Source: Paulownia fortunei (Eukaryota > Streptophyta > Magnoliopsida > Lamiales > Paulowniaceae). Taken from it: DNA of 64,000 bases. The position numbers and the translations under genes were made by a program. This document shows, in pieces, positions 46,745-59,200 of this stretch (position 1 is its first letter; each line of letters opens with the position of its first letter). The DNA is taken from the NCBI GenBank assembly GCA_019321725.1, contig CM033108.1, positions 4,100,001 to 4,164,000 of the forward strand, given 5' to 3'. Under the pieces are notes generated by a model. That model did no database searches. It had not been told where the DNA came from and saw nothing but the letters and a program-made list of their open reading frames with translations.

Positions 46745-49700
46745 CTAATAATCCTTCTTGGTCGGGCATTCTGATGCTCTGTGACCAGTCCGCCCACAGT
46801 TGAAACATGCACCGCCAAAGCTCCTGTGAAATACGTTTGAATCCACATCAAGGACAGATAGAAAGACAGAAAATATACATCTTAAATGATAAAAAAGGGT
46901 GCATCTCGAGTAAAATAGTGAACACATTTAAACCTCATGGACAAACCAGAAAACCCAACTTTGTGAAACACTCCATCTGAGGGTTGAAACTAAGCAAGTA
47001 TTTTGATAAGTGTGATTATTATGAATGAACGTTATCAAATGTTCTTGGGGCAACAGCTTTCATTTCTTTGCTACAAGTGGAGTGGAAACAATGCAATTGA
47101 GCAGGAATACATACCTATCTCTGGCCCCAAAAGATGGTGATCGGCTTGGTCGCCTATCACCAATTAGCCAATCACTGCCACTGCTTCTCGAGTTGCTAGA
47201 CCACTTATTTTCACTTCTGCTGCTGCGACCACCTCTTCTGAATCCATCCTCAACATCATCATTATCCAACCAATCTTGAGAAGATCTAGAACCTCTCCTG
47301 TCCCTTGAGCCTCTCTGAGAGCGCCTTTCAGTGTTTGAAAACCTGCCATAATAATCACTTGGAGGCCCGTCGTCTTGTAAGGGAGGCAACTGCAAACATA
47401 AAGAAAATTCAAATATGCAAATAGCCATCAGTAAACTGATACTATGACCTTGATATACATCCATAACTCATATGACATGAGAATCATACGGCTATAGCTG
47501 TCACAATGCACAAGTTATTGTTTAGTGTGTTGAGAAAAGAGAGCCAAATAAGAGCTCACCTTACTGATTTTGGTAATAGTGTTTCCCGGTGGTAGCTCCT
47601 TAGTTAGTAACTCTTTTGCAATCTCTTCTGGGAGATCAAAAACTGCTCCTTGGACCTGATAGCATATCAAATTAATTAACGGAGCAAATCTCTTGTACAG
47701 ATGCGGTGACACAAAATTGACTTGCATTTTAGCGCACTCACCTTTTCATCAGCGATAAGGTGTATTTTTCCTATTTCATCAGCAGCAGTGGAATAAACAT
47801 CAGACAGAAACCCGTAACAGATCTAGCAGATAGGTGTCCTCGAGAATAAACGGTATCACGCATCAGCTGTAATGTAACCAAACCCTGCAGGCAAACAAAC
47901 AGTTTTAACTTAACATTGGTACAAGCACGAGAAGCTGACAGTAACACTGAACATCACATAAAAAAATTTGTTAATACTGTAGCTGATACATCAATGCCAT
48001 CCTGTAGGAAAGCATGGGGTTATGACCAAGTGGAGGAAAAAAGATAACAAAAGGAACGAAAAAAAAAAAGTTAGAAGGAATCAGCAACTTTGGAAGCTGG
48101 CCAATCTGTTTAAAAATGGAGGAAATTGCAATGGATTTCTAGCGATATACTTACCAAAGCAATCAAACTAAACGGAAAGCTGTTTTTCAGAAGTTAATAT
48201 ATTTAAAGTATGAAAACTTCCAATTGCATCACTTACCTGCTGATGAGTAATAAGAGACCGAGATGATGGAGGCTGGGAAAAGCCACTCAAGGTAGCTAGA
48301 GCAGCAGCAAGTGCATCAACTCCTTGTTGTTCCATCAATTTTTGAGCAGTTGGAGTGAAATACTTGACAGATTCAGGATGAACTCCACTGAGGGTGGCAA
48401 CTACTTGCTCAGCTGATGACTCTAACACCTGTTGAATCGAGGGTGGACTAATAAATTCAAACTTGCACCCAACATCCCGCTCAAGGGATTTGACTGTCCT
48501 GCGTTGGCTGCTAGTGAACATCAAAACAGCTGTGCCTAGTTTCCCTGCACGTCCTGTTCGTCCAGATCGATGCACAAATGTTTCTGGGTCGTTTGGAAGT
48601 TCATAGTGGATAATCTGGGAAAAAAGTAAAGTCACCAAAAATATTCACATGAATACCAAGCATATGGTATCAATTTTTACATGCTATTACTCTCAATTGA
48701 TGCAGTCCAAGAACAAAATTTTCAAACTGCTAAGAACCCTATTAAATCAAACCAAAACATAAAAGAGACCAACAAATGTCTCCCATAATGCTTTTCAGTA
48801 CTCATATAACAAGGTGGCTACTTTTTGTGGCTTCATTGTGGAAGAATTATCACCTCAACTGTCATTCATTTTAACATGGCCCTCTTTTCAGCATCATTTA
48901 TAGTAGTCTAATGAATAGATACATACCCACAATACATGCTTACTAAGAACTCTGAAGTATATCAACAAGATCCTATGAACTTACAAGGTCAACATTGGGT
49001 ATATCAAGCCCACGAGCGGCAACATCAGTAGCAACAAGCACTGTGAATTTTCCTTGTCTAAAACCATTTAGGGTTCTTTCTCTCTGGTGTTGAGAAATGT
49101 CTCCATGTAGTGCTTCTGAAGCAATGCTATTTGTTAATACCAAAGAGACTTCATCCGCATCTCGTTTAGTCTGTGTAAAAACAATGGCTTTTCCACCCTT
49201 GGCATAAACCTGAGAAGAAAATTTAATTCAAAGGTTAAGAAGCTACACAGATATCTCCATGCAAGTATCTCTATTCAAGAGTTTACAACTCAAAAACTAA
49301 ACCTACAGAACATGAAGAACTATAAATTCAAGAAACTAAGCTGTTAATTCATACTGTCACAAGATCACTGAGGATTGTCCGCTTAGATGTTGCTGTAGTT
49401 GATATAGCATACAACTTAATCCCTTCTGCCAACTTTTCCTCTTGATCACCAACCTGCCATGGAGAACCAGATGATGTGGAGAGAGAATATTTATAGATGT
49501 AACTGACATGCACTTAGAATCATTTGATGTAGCGCAATATTACATGGTAAAGTATTCTATGACCACTTATAAATGAAGCTAACATCATCAAGATTAACAC
49601 AAGCAACAAATGAGATTCCACTTTTTTTTTTTTTTTTTTGGCGAATAGCTTCTTTCCATTTAATTTAGAATATTGAATCAGATGCATTTATTAGTACTAT

Positions 49701-51433
49701 ACCATATAATTAAAGTATTGTACGTCATGTAACTGATGAAGAATGAAAACTTACCAGATCAATGGTCAGAGGGTTGTCCAAAAACTTTCTTGCCAGTTTA
49801 TTTACCCAGCCAGGCATGGTCGCTGAAAAAAGCATGCTCTGCCTCTCTGATGGAAGCTTTCCAAGAATGACCTCCACGTCTTCCTCAAATCCCACAGCAA
49901 GCATTTGATCCGCTTCATCGAGGACCAAGTATTGAACTTGCCCCAATTTCAGGGTGTTATTATTGACAAGGTCAATGATTCTACCAGGAGTTCCAACTAC
50001 AACATCAACACCACGGGAAAGTGCACTCTCTTGTGTAACATACGAAACCCCTCCATAGATGCAAACAGTGTTCAAATATGGAGCAGACTCCTTGAATTCC
50101 TTTTCCACTTGCTTAGCCAATTCCCTGGTAGGTGCAAGGACCAATACTTTTGGAAACCGCCCCCGTCTTCAGACAAATAGAGAATCATTATTTCACAGAT
50201 AAAAGTGAGAATAAGTTAATTTAACACCTTGTCACCTATAATATACCTCAAAGAACCTTTTTCTTGTTCCACATCATTGAGTCCTTTGATTATTGGAATG
50301 CCAAATGCCAATGTTTTTCCTGTCCCAGTCTTTGCACGAGCAATTATGTCTCGTCCTTCCAATGCTGGCACTAAAACAGCTCTCTGCATAAGCAAAAGTT
50401 AAGACCAAGAATTGGTTACAAAATGTAGTTCTTCTACAAAAAAAGTAGCTGATATGTCAAAGCATATGGCAACAGAAAATAGTCATAAAACAGCATGTTA
50501 CGGGAAAAATATCTAAATTCTTCTTCCCTCATGGTAAAGTAGGCAAATCACATCACAAAATAGACCTTTCATTTGTAACATATGCAATTGATTTTGTCAT
50601 ATCTTATACATCATTGAATTCCATAGATAATGACACATAAAACAATAATAAGATCACCCTGTTAACTCAGCTTATCCTCCTCTAATTCTGGGTAGCCCGA
50701 GAAATAGAAGTTGTACATATTTCTGATTCGTTCACTTGTATACTCTGTTTTCTTTAAAATGTTGGAGCTTAAAGCTATAAAACTCTTTTTCCAAAAATTC
50801 TTCCTTATCTAATTTCCCACTAATAAGCTTATAACAATGCCAAAACACTATTAGTAAAACCAGTGTAAGCACAATCACTCGCACCCTTCACTATAACCAC
50901 AAAACCCTCCTAATAACGAAGTAGCCCAAAAAGAGAACGCAATAAGACATAAGATACACTAAAAAAAATCAAAGGATACTAGGACTGAGCAAGCAAACAT
51001 ACCTGAATGGGGAAAAGGTCAGTAATCCCACGCTTCTCAAGCGTGTCCACAAGGCGTTGAGGCAAACCCAATTTGGAAATATCCAGTTCATCCACATTTC
51101 CAGCTTCAATCCCCCCGACTCCACCCTCAGACTCTTCATACTCGCTCCCGCTAACATCAAGTGCGCCCTTTCCGAACCCCCGAGCCCCTTGAACGCTTCC
51201 TCGCTCAAAACCGAAGAGTTTGGAGTTGCCACAGCAGAAGGAACAAAAGTAATGGAAGCCCCCGCACCGGACCTGGGGCGGGCAGCGGCGGAAGAAAAAG
51301 CTCTGAAGGGTTTATGGGCGGTGGAGAAATGGAGGGATAAGGGTGGAGCGGAGGTGGGTTTTCTGGAGTGGTCGAGAGATGGGTTGGTTTGGTATATAGA
51401 GGAAACTCCGATAATGGATGAAGAGCATGCCAT
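46745..51433 (-). CDS. RH3: Chloroplast DEAD-box RNA helicase RH3 (frameshifted in this assembly)
   Basis: Ten exons on the minus strand: 51433-51003, 50383-50247, 50166-49755, 49453-49355, 49209-48985, 48614-48237, 47884-47742, 47655-47560, 47389-47115, 46823-46745. The length is about 758 residues if two missing bases are allowed for. A Ser-rich start (MACSSSIIG) is a chloroplast transit peptide. Core motifs: motif I AKTGTGKT (161-168), PTRE (202-205), TPGR, DEAD (273-276), SAT, and motif [10 protein letters not shown] (about 450). Next come the RH3-type C-terminal region, an Arg/Ser/Gly-rich stretch and a CCHC zinc knuckle ([14 protein letters not shown]) near the end. RH3 helps splice chloroplast group II introns and build the 50S ribosome. 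One-base gaps at 51177-51181 and 47808-47810 break the frame; all splice sites are intact. Confidence 0.93.
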
Positions 51434-51466
51434 GGTGGGTTGGGGGTGGGGGGTGGGGGGTGGGGG
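51434..51466 (+). other. G-quadruplex motif touching the RH3 start codon
   Basis: Five G runs of 3-6 bases separated by single T or TT lie directly upstream of the RH3 ATG (51433). On the RH3 sense strand this is a C-rich leader with repeated CCCCCCA units. G4 on the template strand or an i-motif on the sense strand are both possible. Confidence 0.85.
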
Positions 51467-52445
51467 AGCGAAGAGAGGAGGAGGTGATAAGGGTGGAGGG
51501 GTTTACGTTTGTATGGTACTCTAAACTTCCACCTCTGTGCTGAAGGGTTTGGGGATGGGATATTTATCTGTGGGTGGGGGTTTTGGATTGGATTTTATAC
51601 AAGGAGAGCTCTTTCCATTCTACTAGAAATATCTAAGTAAAAATAAATAATATATTCAGGAGGGAAAAAATTGGAAGTAAAAAAAATAAAAAAAATTCTT
51701 TATAATCTTTTTATTTTTGTGAGTTTTTTATTGTAGCCACTAAATGTATCAATACTACGTCGACGGAGATATTTTTATAGAGTGTTCGGTCGAAATTATT
51801 AATATATTAAAATTTTATAAAATATTAAAAGAACTTATAAACTTCAAAAACTTCTTAATGAAAAAAAAGCTTCTAGTTTATTTTAAATGTTAATAATTTT
51901 TATCAATTTGATCATATAACTTTAAAAAAGTATTAATAAGTCAAAATTACTTGTTGGTAAGTATCTCACATTTGTAAATTTATTGGTCATAAGTTCGAGT
52001 CTCCTCATTTTTTATATCAATAATAAAAAAAACTTTACAAAGTAATATTATTAATATCTTATAAGTTATAAGTTATATTATCTTATTTATAATATATTTT
52101 AAATAAATTTAACCAAATATCAATAGTATTTATAGTTATACCAACTGCCCTTATTTTAATCGAGATATTTTAGGCTTGTTACTGTATCATATTGACTTTG
52201 AATTATGAAGGTCGAAATGTTAAATTAAGAAGAAAAAACTACAAAAAACAAATGGTAGAAAACTATGATCAATTTTATGTCACAACCCTAGTGGGAAGCG
52301 ACAAAATCAAGTAAATGAAATTTGTGATAATTGAATTGTCACGAATAAAAATCGCTAGTAACCAAGCATTACTTACTGGAACTTGTACAAAAATCAAATA
52401 TAGTTAAACGCAATTAACTCGAAAAAAAAAAAGGTGTAACTAGTT

Positions 52446-52485
<40 letters not shown>

Positions 52486-54054
52486 GAAACTACCTTGTTA
52501 CTTAAAATTATAAATCACTAAGTATCAATCACTAAGTTTAAATATAATATTAAAAAATACCATAAAATCTGAGATTTATTATTATTATTATTATTTTCAA
52601 AGAACATCTTTCTAATTTTTACTATTTAAAATTTTAAAAATACATTTTTTAATATATTTTTATCAAAAATACTACTTATATTTATTTCAAAAAAAAAATC
52701 AAAATTTATAAATGAAATATACCTACCAAACACATTTTCAGACCTACTAATATTTAATATCTTTTCACGTAGAAAACAACATTTAAAAAAAATCATTTCC
52801 AAAGCTATGTAATCAACATATAAATTTAACTTGTCCAAAATATTTTTATTTTTACATAAAAATCTAGTGAAAATAATTTTTTAACCATAGAAATGTTAGA
52901 AACACGAAAGAGTTTGAAAAATAAAACCAAACACGCTATATGGCTCTATTTGGAATTAATTATTCTAATTTTTTTGCAAAAAATAATGATAAAATTTAGT
53001 GTTTGAAAATATACAGAGTTGTAAGGGAGACAATTTCTAATGAAAATATCATGTGTTGTTTGATTAGTGATGTTATATCATTATTTTAAATTAGGCAAAA
53101 TACATAACCCCAAACTTCGTTAATGACCGTAAACACCTTTTTAAACTTACAAATGTAATATTAACCCGTAAACTTATAATTGTAATAATTACCCCATCAA
53201 TTAAATGTTTGGGCAAATTGTACTCGATTCAATGAGTTTATATAATTTTTAGTATAAAAATATTTTACAAAATATAAGTAGTATTTAAACTTATAGTTTT
53301 TTTAAAAATTATAATTAGTAACTTAAATAAGACAAATTTAAAAAAACTAAAGAAATAAAATAGTATAATAAATATACAAAAAATATAAAACATTAAAAAG
53401 TTATTTTGAATATTTAAATTCAAAATAAAATATTAACTATTTAATCTAAATAAATTTTGAACTCATTTAGATAAAAAAAAAATAAGTATGTTATCGTAAG
53501 CTCAGTTTATATATATAAAAACTTAATAAAAGTAATTTATGTATCTTTATTTAGAATGGTCCAAATTTTATTAAATTATATATTTGTTCAATTCAAAATA
53601 AATATTTGAATACTAACGGAGATATACTAGGTGATTTTTGGGGATCGCACCTCACACCTACCATGTCTATATTTATCTGAAAACTTGCTCAATATTGAAT
53701 TCCTGTAAACCTTAGATTGCAAAAGAAGGGCAAGCTTTCAGATGTTAGTGTTGTACAAATCATGAGTCATTTCAGCATATCTTTATCTTTAGTGGTCGAG
53801 CCAGGGGTATGGGAGCATTTTGCCACCTTATTCAATATTCAACTTCCTCTCACCTAGCATTCCTCGACCATTATCCAATCTTGAAAAATTTCTCATCCTA
53901 CACATATTCGATCCATTATCCTACACTTCATTTCTTGATTTTTTTGGACACAGAGAAATAACTCTAAACATATACACACATGTTTCAATACATTTAAAAT
54001 TATCTGGCGAGTATATAGAAATTTATCTCTTATCTTTAATTGCAAAAAATTAAC
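51467..54054. other. AT-rich intergenic region upstream of RH3
   Basis: The first few hundred bases are the RH3 promoter and 5' UTR. The rest is extremely AT-rich with an (AT)n microsatellite (52450-52482). A stretch at about 53094-53235 has phrases like those at plant transposon ends. The open frames at 52626-52838 and 53820-54053 have no convincing family features. Confidence 0.65.
52450..52482. repeat. (AT)n microsatellite
   Basis: About 16 uninterrupted TA units lie in AT-rich spacer DNA. Confidence 0.95.
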
Positions 54055-54581
54055 TTGGAACCTTTGGCGAGAAGATCTTAAAATTGCAGCACAATTGGGA
54101 TTCCATTTCACTCCAACAAAACCAAAGAATATTATTCATATTCACTAGGTTAAACCATAACTAGGGTGGTTTAAACTCAATACTGATGTAGCATCGCACT
54201 AATGGGAGAGATGGAGCCGGAGGCATTATACGGTATCACATGGGCCATCCTATTATTGCCTCTTAGAACTTCATTGGGATATCATCTAACATCTTTGTGA
54301 AGGTTTATGCACTCAATAAATGACTACAACTTGCTTTAATTAGATACACCACACATTTGTGAATTGAGATTGATACATTTGTAGTGATCCACATCATTCA
54401 CTTTTCCACACTGGATCATTGGATTTTGCAGCAGCCACCGGTGAAAATCAGAAACATGCTTGAGACTACATACATCACACATATTCGTAAAGAATGTAAC
54501 AGAGTTGCTGATTTTTTGGCAAATAAAGCTTGTGGCACTATTTCTTCCAAAACCTTCACGGCACAACAACTTTCAGGATAA
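54055..54581 (+). pseudogene. Dead RNase H-like (RVT_3) relic of a non-LTR retrotransposon
   Basis: The N-terminal part (from 54056) reads WNLWREDLKIAAQLGFHF, followed later by GWFKLNTD, the typical start of plant RVT_3 domains. After a frameshift (between about 54185 and 54204) the domain goes on with GAGGIIR, LQLALI, IEIDTF and, at the end, HIRKECNRVADFLANKAC. Stop codons interrupt it at several points, one at the usual Trp before the IE-D motif. No reverse transcriptase or endonuclease is found nearby. Confidence 0.78.
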
Positions 54582-55440
54582 ACTTTAGGTCTTATTAGAC
54601 TTAATCAACTAGGACTTACCTCTTTTAGACAACCATGATTAACTTTTTATATAGTTTTCGTTAAAACTTTGCATCTTGGCTTTCTCTTTTATAAATGAGC
54701 TATCACTTAAACTTCGATTGTAAAATATTATGTACTATTTAACTCTTGATATATTTACAAGTTGGGGATTATGATCGCAACCCCCAACCCTTTTAGGGGT
54801 ATTTAAAGAAAAAAATAGAGATATACTTATTTATTTTATCCAAAAGAGTTTAAAAACTTTATTTGGATTAAATAATTAGTACTTTATGTGAATTTTTTAA
54901 TGTTTAATATTTTTGTATGTATTTACTGTATTATTTTAGTATTTTAAGTTTTTTAAAATTTAAATTATTTAAATTACTATTTTTTTAAAATTATAATTTA
55001 AATTATACTTTAAAATTTTAAAATAATTTGAGATTGAATTTGGGGTGCAATACATTTAAAATATACTATAAAATATATAACTTCATCGGGCCATTTTGTC
55101 TAAAATGGGTAAATATTATATTTGTATATTCACGGGGTATTTGAGTTTATAAGCCTAGTTCGGGGGAGGTTTTTGTATTTTGTGAAAGGGTAAATTGTGT
55201 TTGGTGGAAAAATGTGAGATCATGTAACAGTATCAATTGTATTTTGTTTAGGGGTAAATGTTACAATTTTAAATTCATATTGATTAATATAATAATTGAA
55301 TAATATAAATATATATATTTTTAAGAAATAATGAAAATATTGAAACTAAACGGAGTGAATACAAATAAAGCCTAATTGCTTCACACATTCAATTTTTTAT
55401 TATTATTTTTTTTTCTTCAAAAATTAACAATGGGACGGAG
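54582..55440. other. AT-rich spacer between the RNase H relic and the LAZ1-like gene
   Basis: There is no gene. Positions about 55055-55265 contain GGGGTAAAT- and GGGGGAGG-type phrases that, inverted, resemble 53094-53235; see the findings. The last part is promoter DNA of the LAZ1-like gene. Confidence 0.6.
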
Positions 55441-56266
55441 AGAGAGTAGTGTATAATACCAAAAAAAATTGGTTAAGCAATGACAGCAGAGCACAGCAAA
55501 AAACTGTAACTAAGCCGCCATTATTGTCTCTCGGCCCAACGGCCACCCCTGCTCCCGCATTCTTCCAGCACAAGCGATATTTGCCCTGTTCACAACAATC
55601 CCAATGCTTCTTATTCTCTAAGACAGATCTATTCACTATTTTAGTCAATCGATTTTCCATTGCTTTTTTGTGCCAAAAACTGCCGGTTCTTCCCCTCGAT
55701 TCCATCGATACGGTGCGTCGAGGAATTGGACTCATTTTCCTTTTATTTCCTCTTCAAGATTGGTTCCTGCTCGTAATTCTTTGAGCTTTCTAGTGACAAT
55801 GTTTCTTCTTATGTTGCCATTTAGGCGACCCATTTCGATTTTTGTTCTTTTTCGAAGTTTTGATTGAATCTTGGGGCTTGTGCTTTATTTTGAAGTTCTG
55901 GTAGTCTTCTTTTTTTGAACAGTTTGTGATCGATGTTTATTCTTTTGCGTTTTCTTTTTGTCTTTGCTGTGGAAATACGTGCAATTCTGTTGGGGATTAG
56001 GGTTTTTACAAGTTTTTCGAGGAAATAGTTCGTTCGATGAGTAGCAGTAAATGTTGTTTCAATCCCGTGAAAACGCACAGAATTGAATTCTACTATTGAG
56101 GTTTGTGTTGATTTTTTTAACGTTTCTTAGATTAACTAGTAGCTGTTTTTCCTCCTTATGTTTTATGATGTCATTCTTGACAATTGATGACAGTTTTTCT
56201 TATATTATTAGGTTTTCTTTTGGAGAAGAGCTTTCTTTGGGTGTCTGATTCTTAGCCTGGAGTGAA
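55441..56266 (+). other. 5' UTR region of the LAZ1-like gene
   Basis: GC content rises at about 55440 and the sequence is leader-like. A donor candidate (ACG|GTGCGT near 55710) and an acceptor candidate (TATTATTAG, near 56211) suggest a 5' UTR intron of about 500 bases. The open frames here lack family features and I leave them out as genes. Confidence 0.45.
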
Positions 56267-59200
56267 ATGGGGCCAATATACTACATACTGATAGCATTGC
56301 CTTGTACAATTGGGGCAATGACATTGGCGATTCTTCACATTTACAAACATCTATTGAATTATACTGAGCCCACATATCAGAGATACATCGTCCGTATCAT
56401 CTTTATGGTTCCTGTGAGTATCTTACTATGCATTGGACTTCTCAGGGATATGTTTGATAACGTGCTTTCTTATTTATGCAGTTGAATCTTTCAATTATTC
56501 TTTGATCACAGTTTGTGCCTTCTCATTAATATGTGTGATTGTGTGCTTATTCAATATACAATTCTTTTCTCATACTTACCTTCTACCTTTAGTCTTTTAA
56601 ATACTCAGATGTAGGAGGGGGATCCTTTTGAAGATGTGCAAATCCTTAAGAATTTTGTTCCTAGAAAGGAATTGATTGATCTGGTGTAACAACTAGGAGA
56701 ATATGATATGGTGTGTGCGACTATGATTTAGAGTGTGGAGTTTAAGTTTGTGTATCATGTTTTTATTCTACCCTAAAGTCTCTAGGAAAGCAAGTCTCAA
56801 TTTATTATACTCCTTCAGGGGTGGATTTTATGTTGTAGGCAGCTAGAGTAAACTTTTGATACTTGCATTGCATAAAAGGACTAATGAGTGCTATAGCAGC
56901 ACACAGGCAATATTCATTGTAAACGACAGCTAAAGAATTTGTTGCTGTTTTAGTATCTTTCCTCCATTTTGGTTTACTTTTTATCCACCAATTCATAAAT
57001 TGAGAGAGAAAAATAGTTTACATGTTACACTGCGATTGAGGAATAAGCCTTGCAAAACTTAAATGCTATGTTTGGTTTCATTTTTGGCTATTTTGGGGAG
57101 ATTGTTTTGGGAGAATGTATTTTGGTAATAGGATTGGGAAATGTGTAGAGAATAAAAATTTGTTTGGACGTTCCGTTGGAAAAAATGACGTGATGTGTTT
57201 TGAGAGACATTTTCAACTATAGATATCTTTGTTAATGTTGTTTTGTTGTGGTTATGTACATGTTTAATCATTGTTATTTTGTTGTAATTAGTGTGGGTAA
57301 TTATTTAAATATTGTTATGAATGATTGGTATCTCGAGAAAGAAAATACTAGTTTAAGCAAAATGAAAGAGGCAAATACATTTTCGCCTTTGGAAAAGGAA
57401 AATACAACAGTGAAAATGAAACCAAACATAGCAAAAGGCTCTTGTCATCTTAACTATTTAAAATGAGCAGATAACCATTAAAAAGAAATGGATGCTACAA
57501 TCGTAAGAGCAATTCAGGAAATAAAAAAAAAAAATACTTCCTGCATCAGTACAATAGTGTAATGGACTTGGAAAAAGGATTTTAATTGTTAAGAGCACCA
57601 AACTATAAGAAATGTTGTTCCATGATTTGTATGCTGTTTCATGCTCGAGGGAGTAGGGTGGAGGTTTGGGCATATTTATTAGTTGATGGTTGCCTTTGTA
57701 TAGGAAAGGCTGATTCTGTTCTGCCTTTAGTTTATTGTATTGCATGACCATAGACAGAGCTGCTTCTGCTGCTTTTTTTTCTGCCTTGATTATCTTCCTT
57801 CTATAACAGGCTTGCAGCCTGTTGCTACTCTATTTTTATCCCCTTTTCTTGTATTGAAGTATTGTAGGAAAACTTTTGCCTATTTTCAGAATAGATCTGT
57901 ACTTTTACCTGTTTTAAATATATTTGTTCTCTCCTTCTGTGTTAGCGCCCTTTTTCCTTCATATGTGCATCTGCATCCATTATCACATGGGTACATGTAT
58001 GCTGTTTGCTTAAGGGAGGACAATCGTATTAGTAATTCCAATAGGCAGTGGAGGAACGATTTCTGGCCTGAAGTGACTGGCTGGAAAGTTGACAAAAGAG
58101 AAGGAATGGAATTTGGTAGATTAAAGTTGGGCAGAGTTATGAGACCTGAATTTGATAGAGAATGAACAATGTCATGGCCGTTGTTGGGTGCTGGGAACAG
58201 TTGCCCAGAATAGTTAAAGGCTTAAAGCTGAAGAAAGAGAAGGAGAGACAGATAAGAAAGAGAAGATAGAGGGAAACAGAGTGCTTTACCCTTGTAAGCT
58301 CAAAGCAAATTCACGAACACTAATATCAAATTCTTACAATAATTAATTTTAATTTGAATTGAATTAATAAATACATATTGCTGGATTTCTAACCCTATTA
58401 TAACAAATGACATAATATTAGGTAACTAATTAAGCAAGCAACTATCTTAACCAAGATTCTCATAGACTACTTGAGATTCCTATCAAGGACTTCATTTCTG
58501 AACTAAATAAAGACCCATTCAATATGTGAGCCCTTAGAAATAAATCAAAATGGCCCCAAACTCTAGACCTTGTATAGTAAAACGCCAACAGCTAAATAAG
58601 ATGGAGTGTAAACTTTGTCTTAAATGTCATGTCCAATTCTAGCCCAAATATCCAATACTCATTACCAAATTTCTCCTTGTTTAACTTATGCTCTGTGTTA
58701 AGTTTGTATGTATGTTTCTATAAGCTAATGACAATAACAAACACAAATGTTCATTGCAGATGGAATTGTCTGTGTTTTGCTTTACCTTAATCTTCTTGTA
58801 AATGTGTTCTGACCATCTTAAAATTGGTTGTCCAACAGGTTTATGCATTGATGTCTTTCTTGTCCCTGGTCCTAAACAAAAGCACAATTTACTTCAATTC
58901 AATCAGAGAAATGTAAGTATGGCATTTTCTTTCTTTATTTCGGCACAATCCAAGTAATAATTAATAAGTGCTCTATGCTGCTACTTTTTTTAAAAGTAAA
59001 TGAGCTATATAATCTATACTAATTAGAATTGAAGAGGGGTGAATACATAACAGTTTTGGTGTGGCAGGTAGTTTTGGTATGGCAAGGTAGGTTTTTTTCT
59101 GTCATCTCTATTCTCTTATTTCTTTAAGTTCTTTCTCTCTTTTTTCTCACAAGCCACGTCCCCTCCCCTGTCTAATTTCTTTTTTTAATCACATTTTGGA

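Noticed and set aside
51057..51524. 155-codon plus-strand frame over RH3 exon 1
   Set aside because: Its sequence is the complement of the RH3 transit peptide and leader, ending in poly-Gly from the G-rich tract.
57740..58165. 141-codon frame in intron 1 of the LAZ1-like gene
   Set aside because: It is T-rich, shows no family features, and lies between in-phase exons of a well-supported gene.
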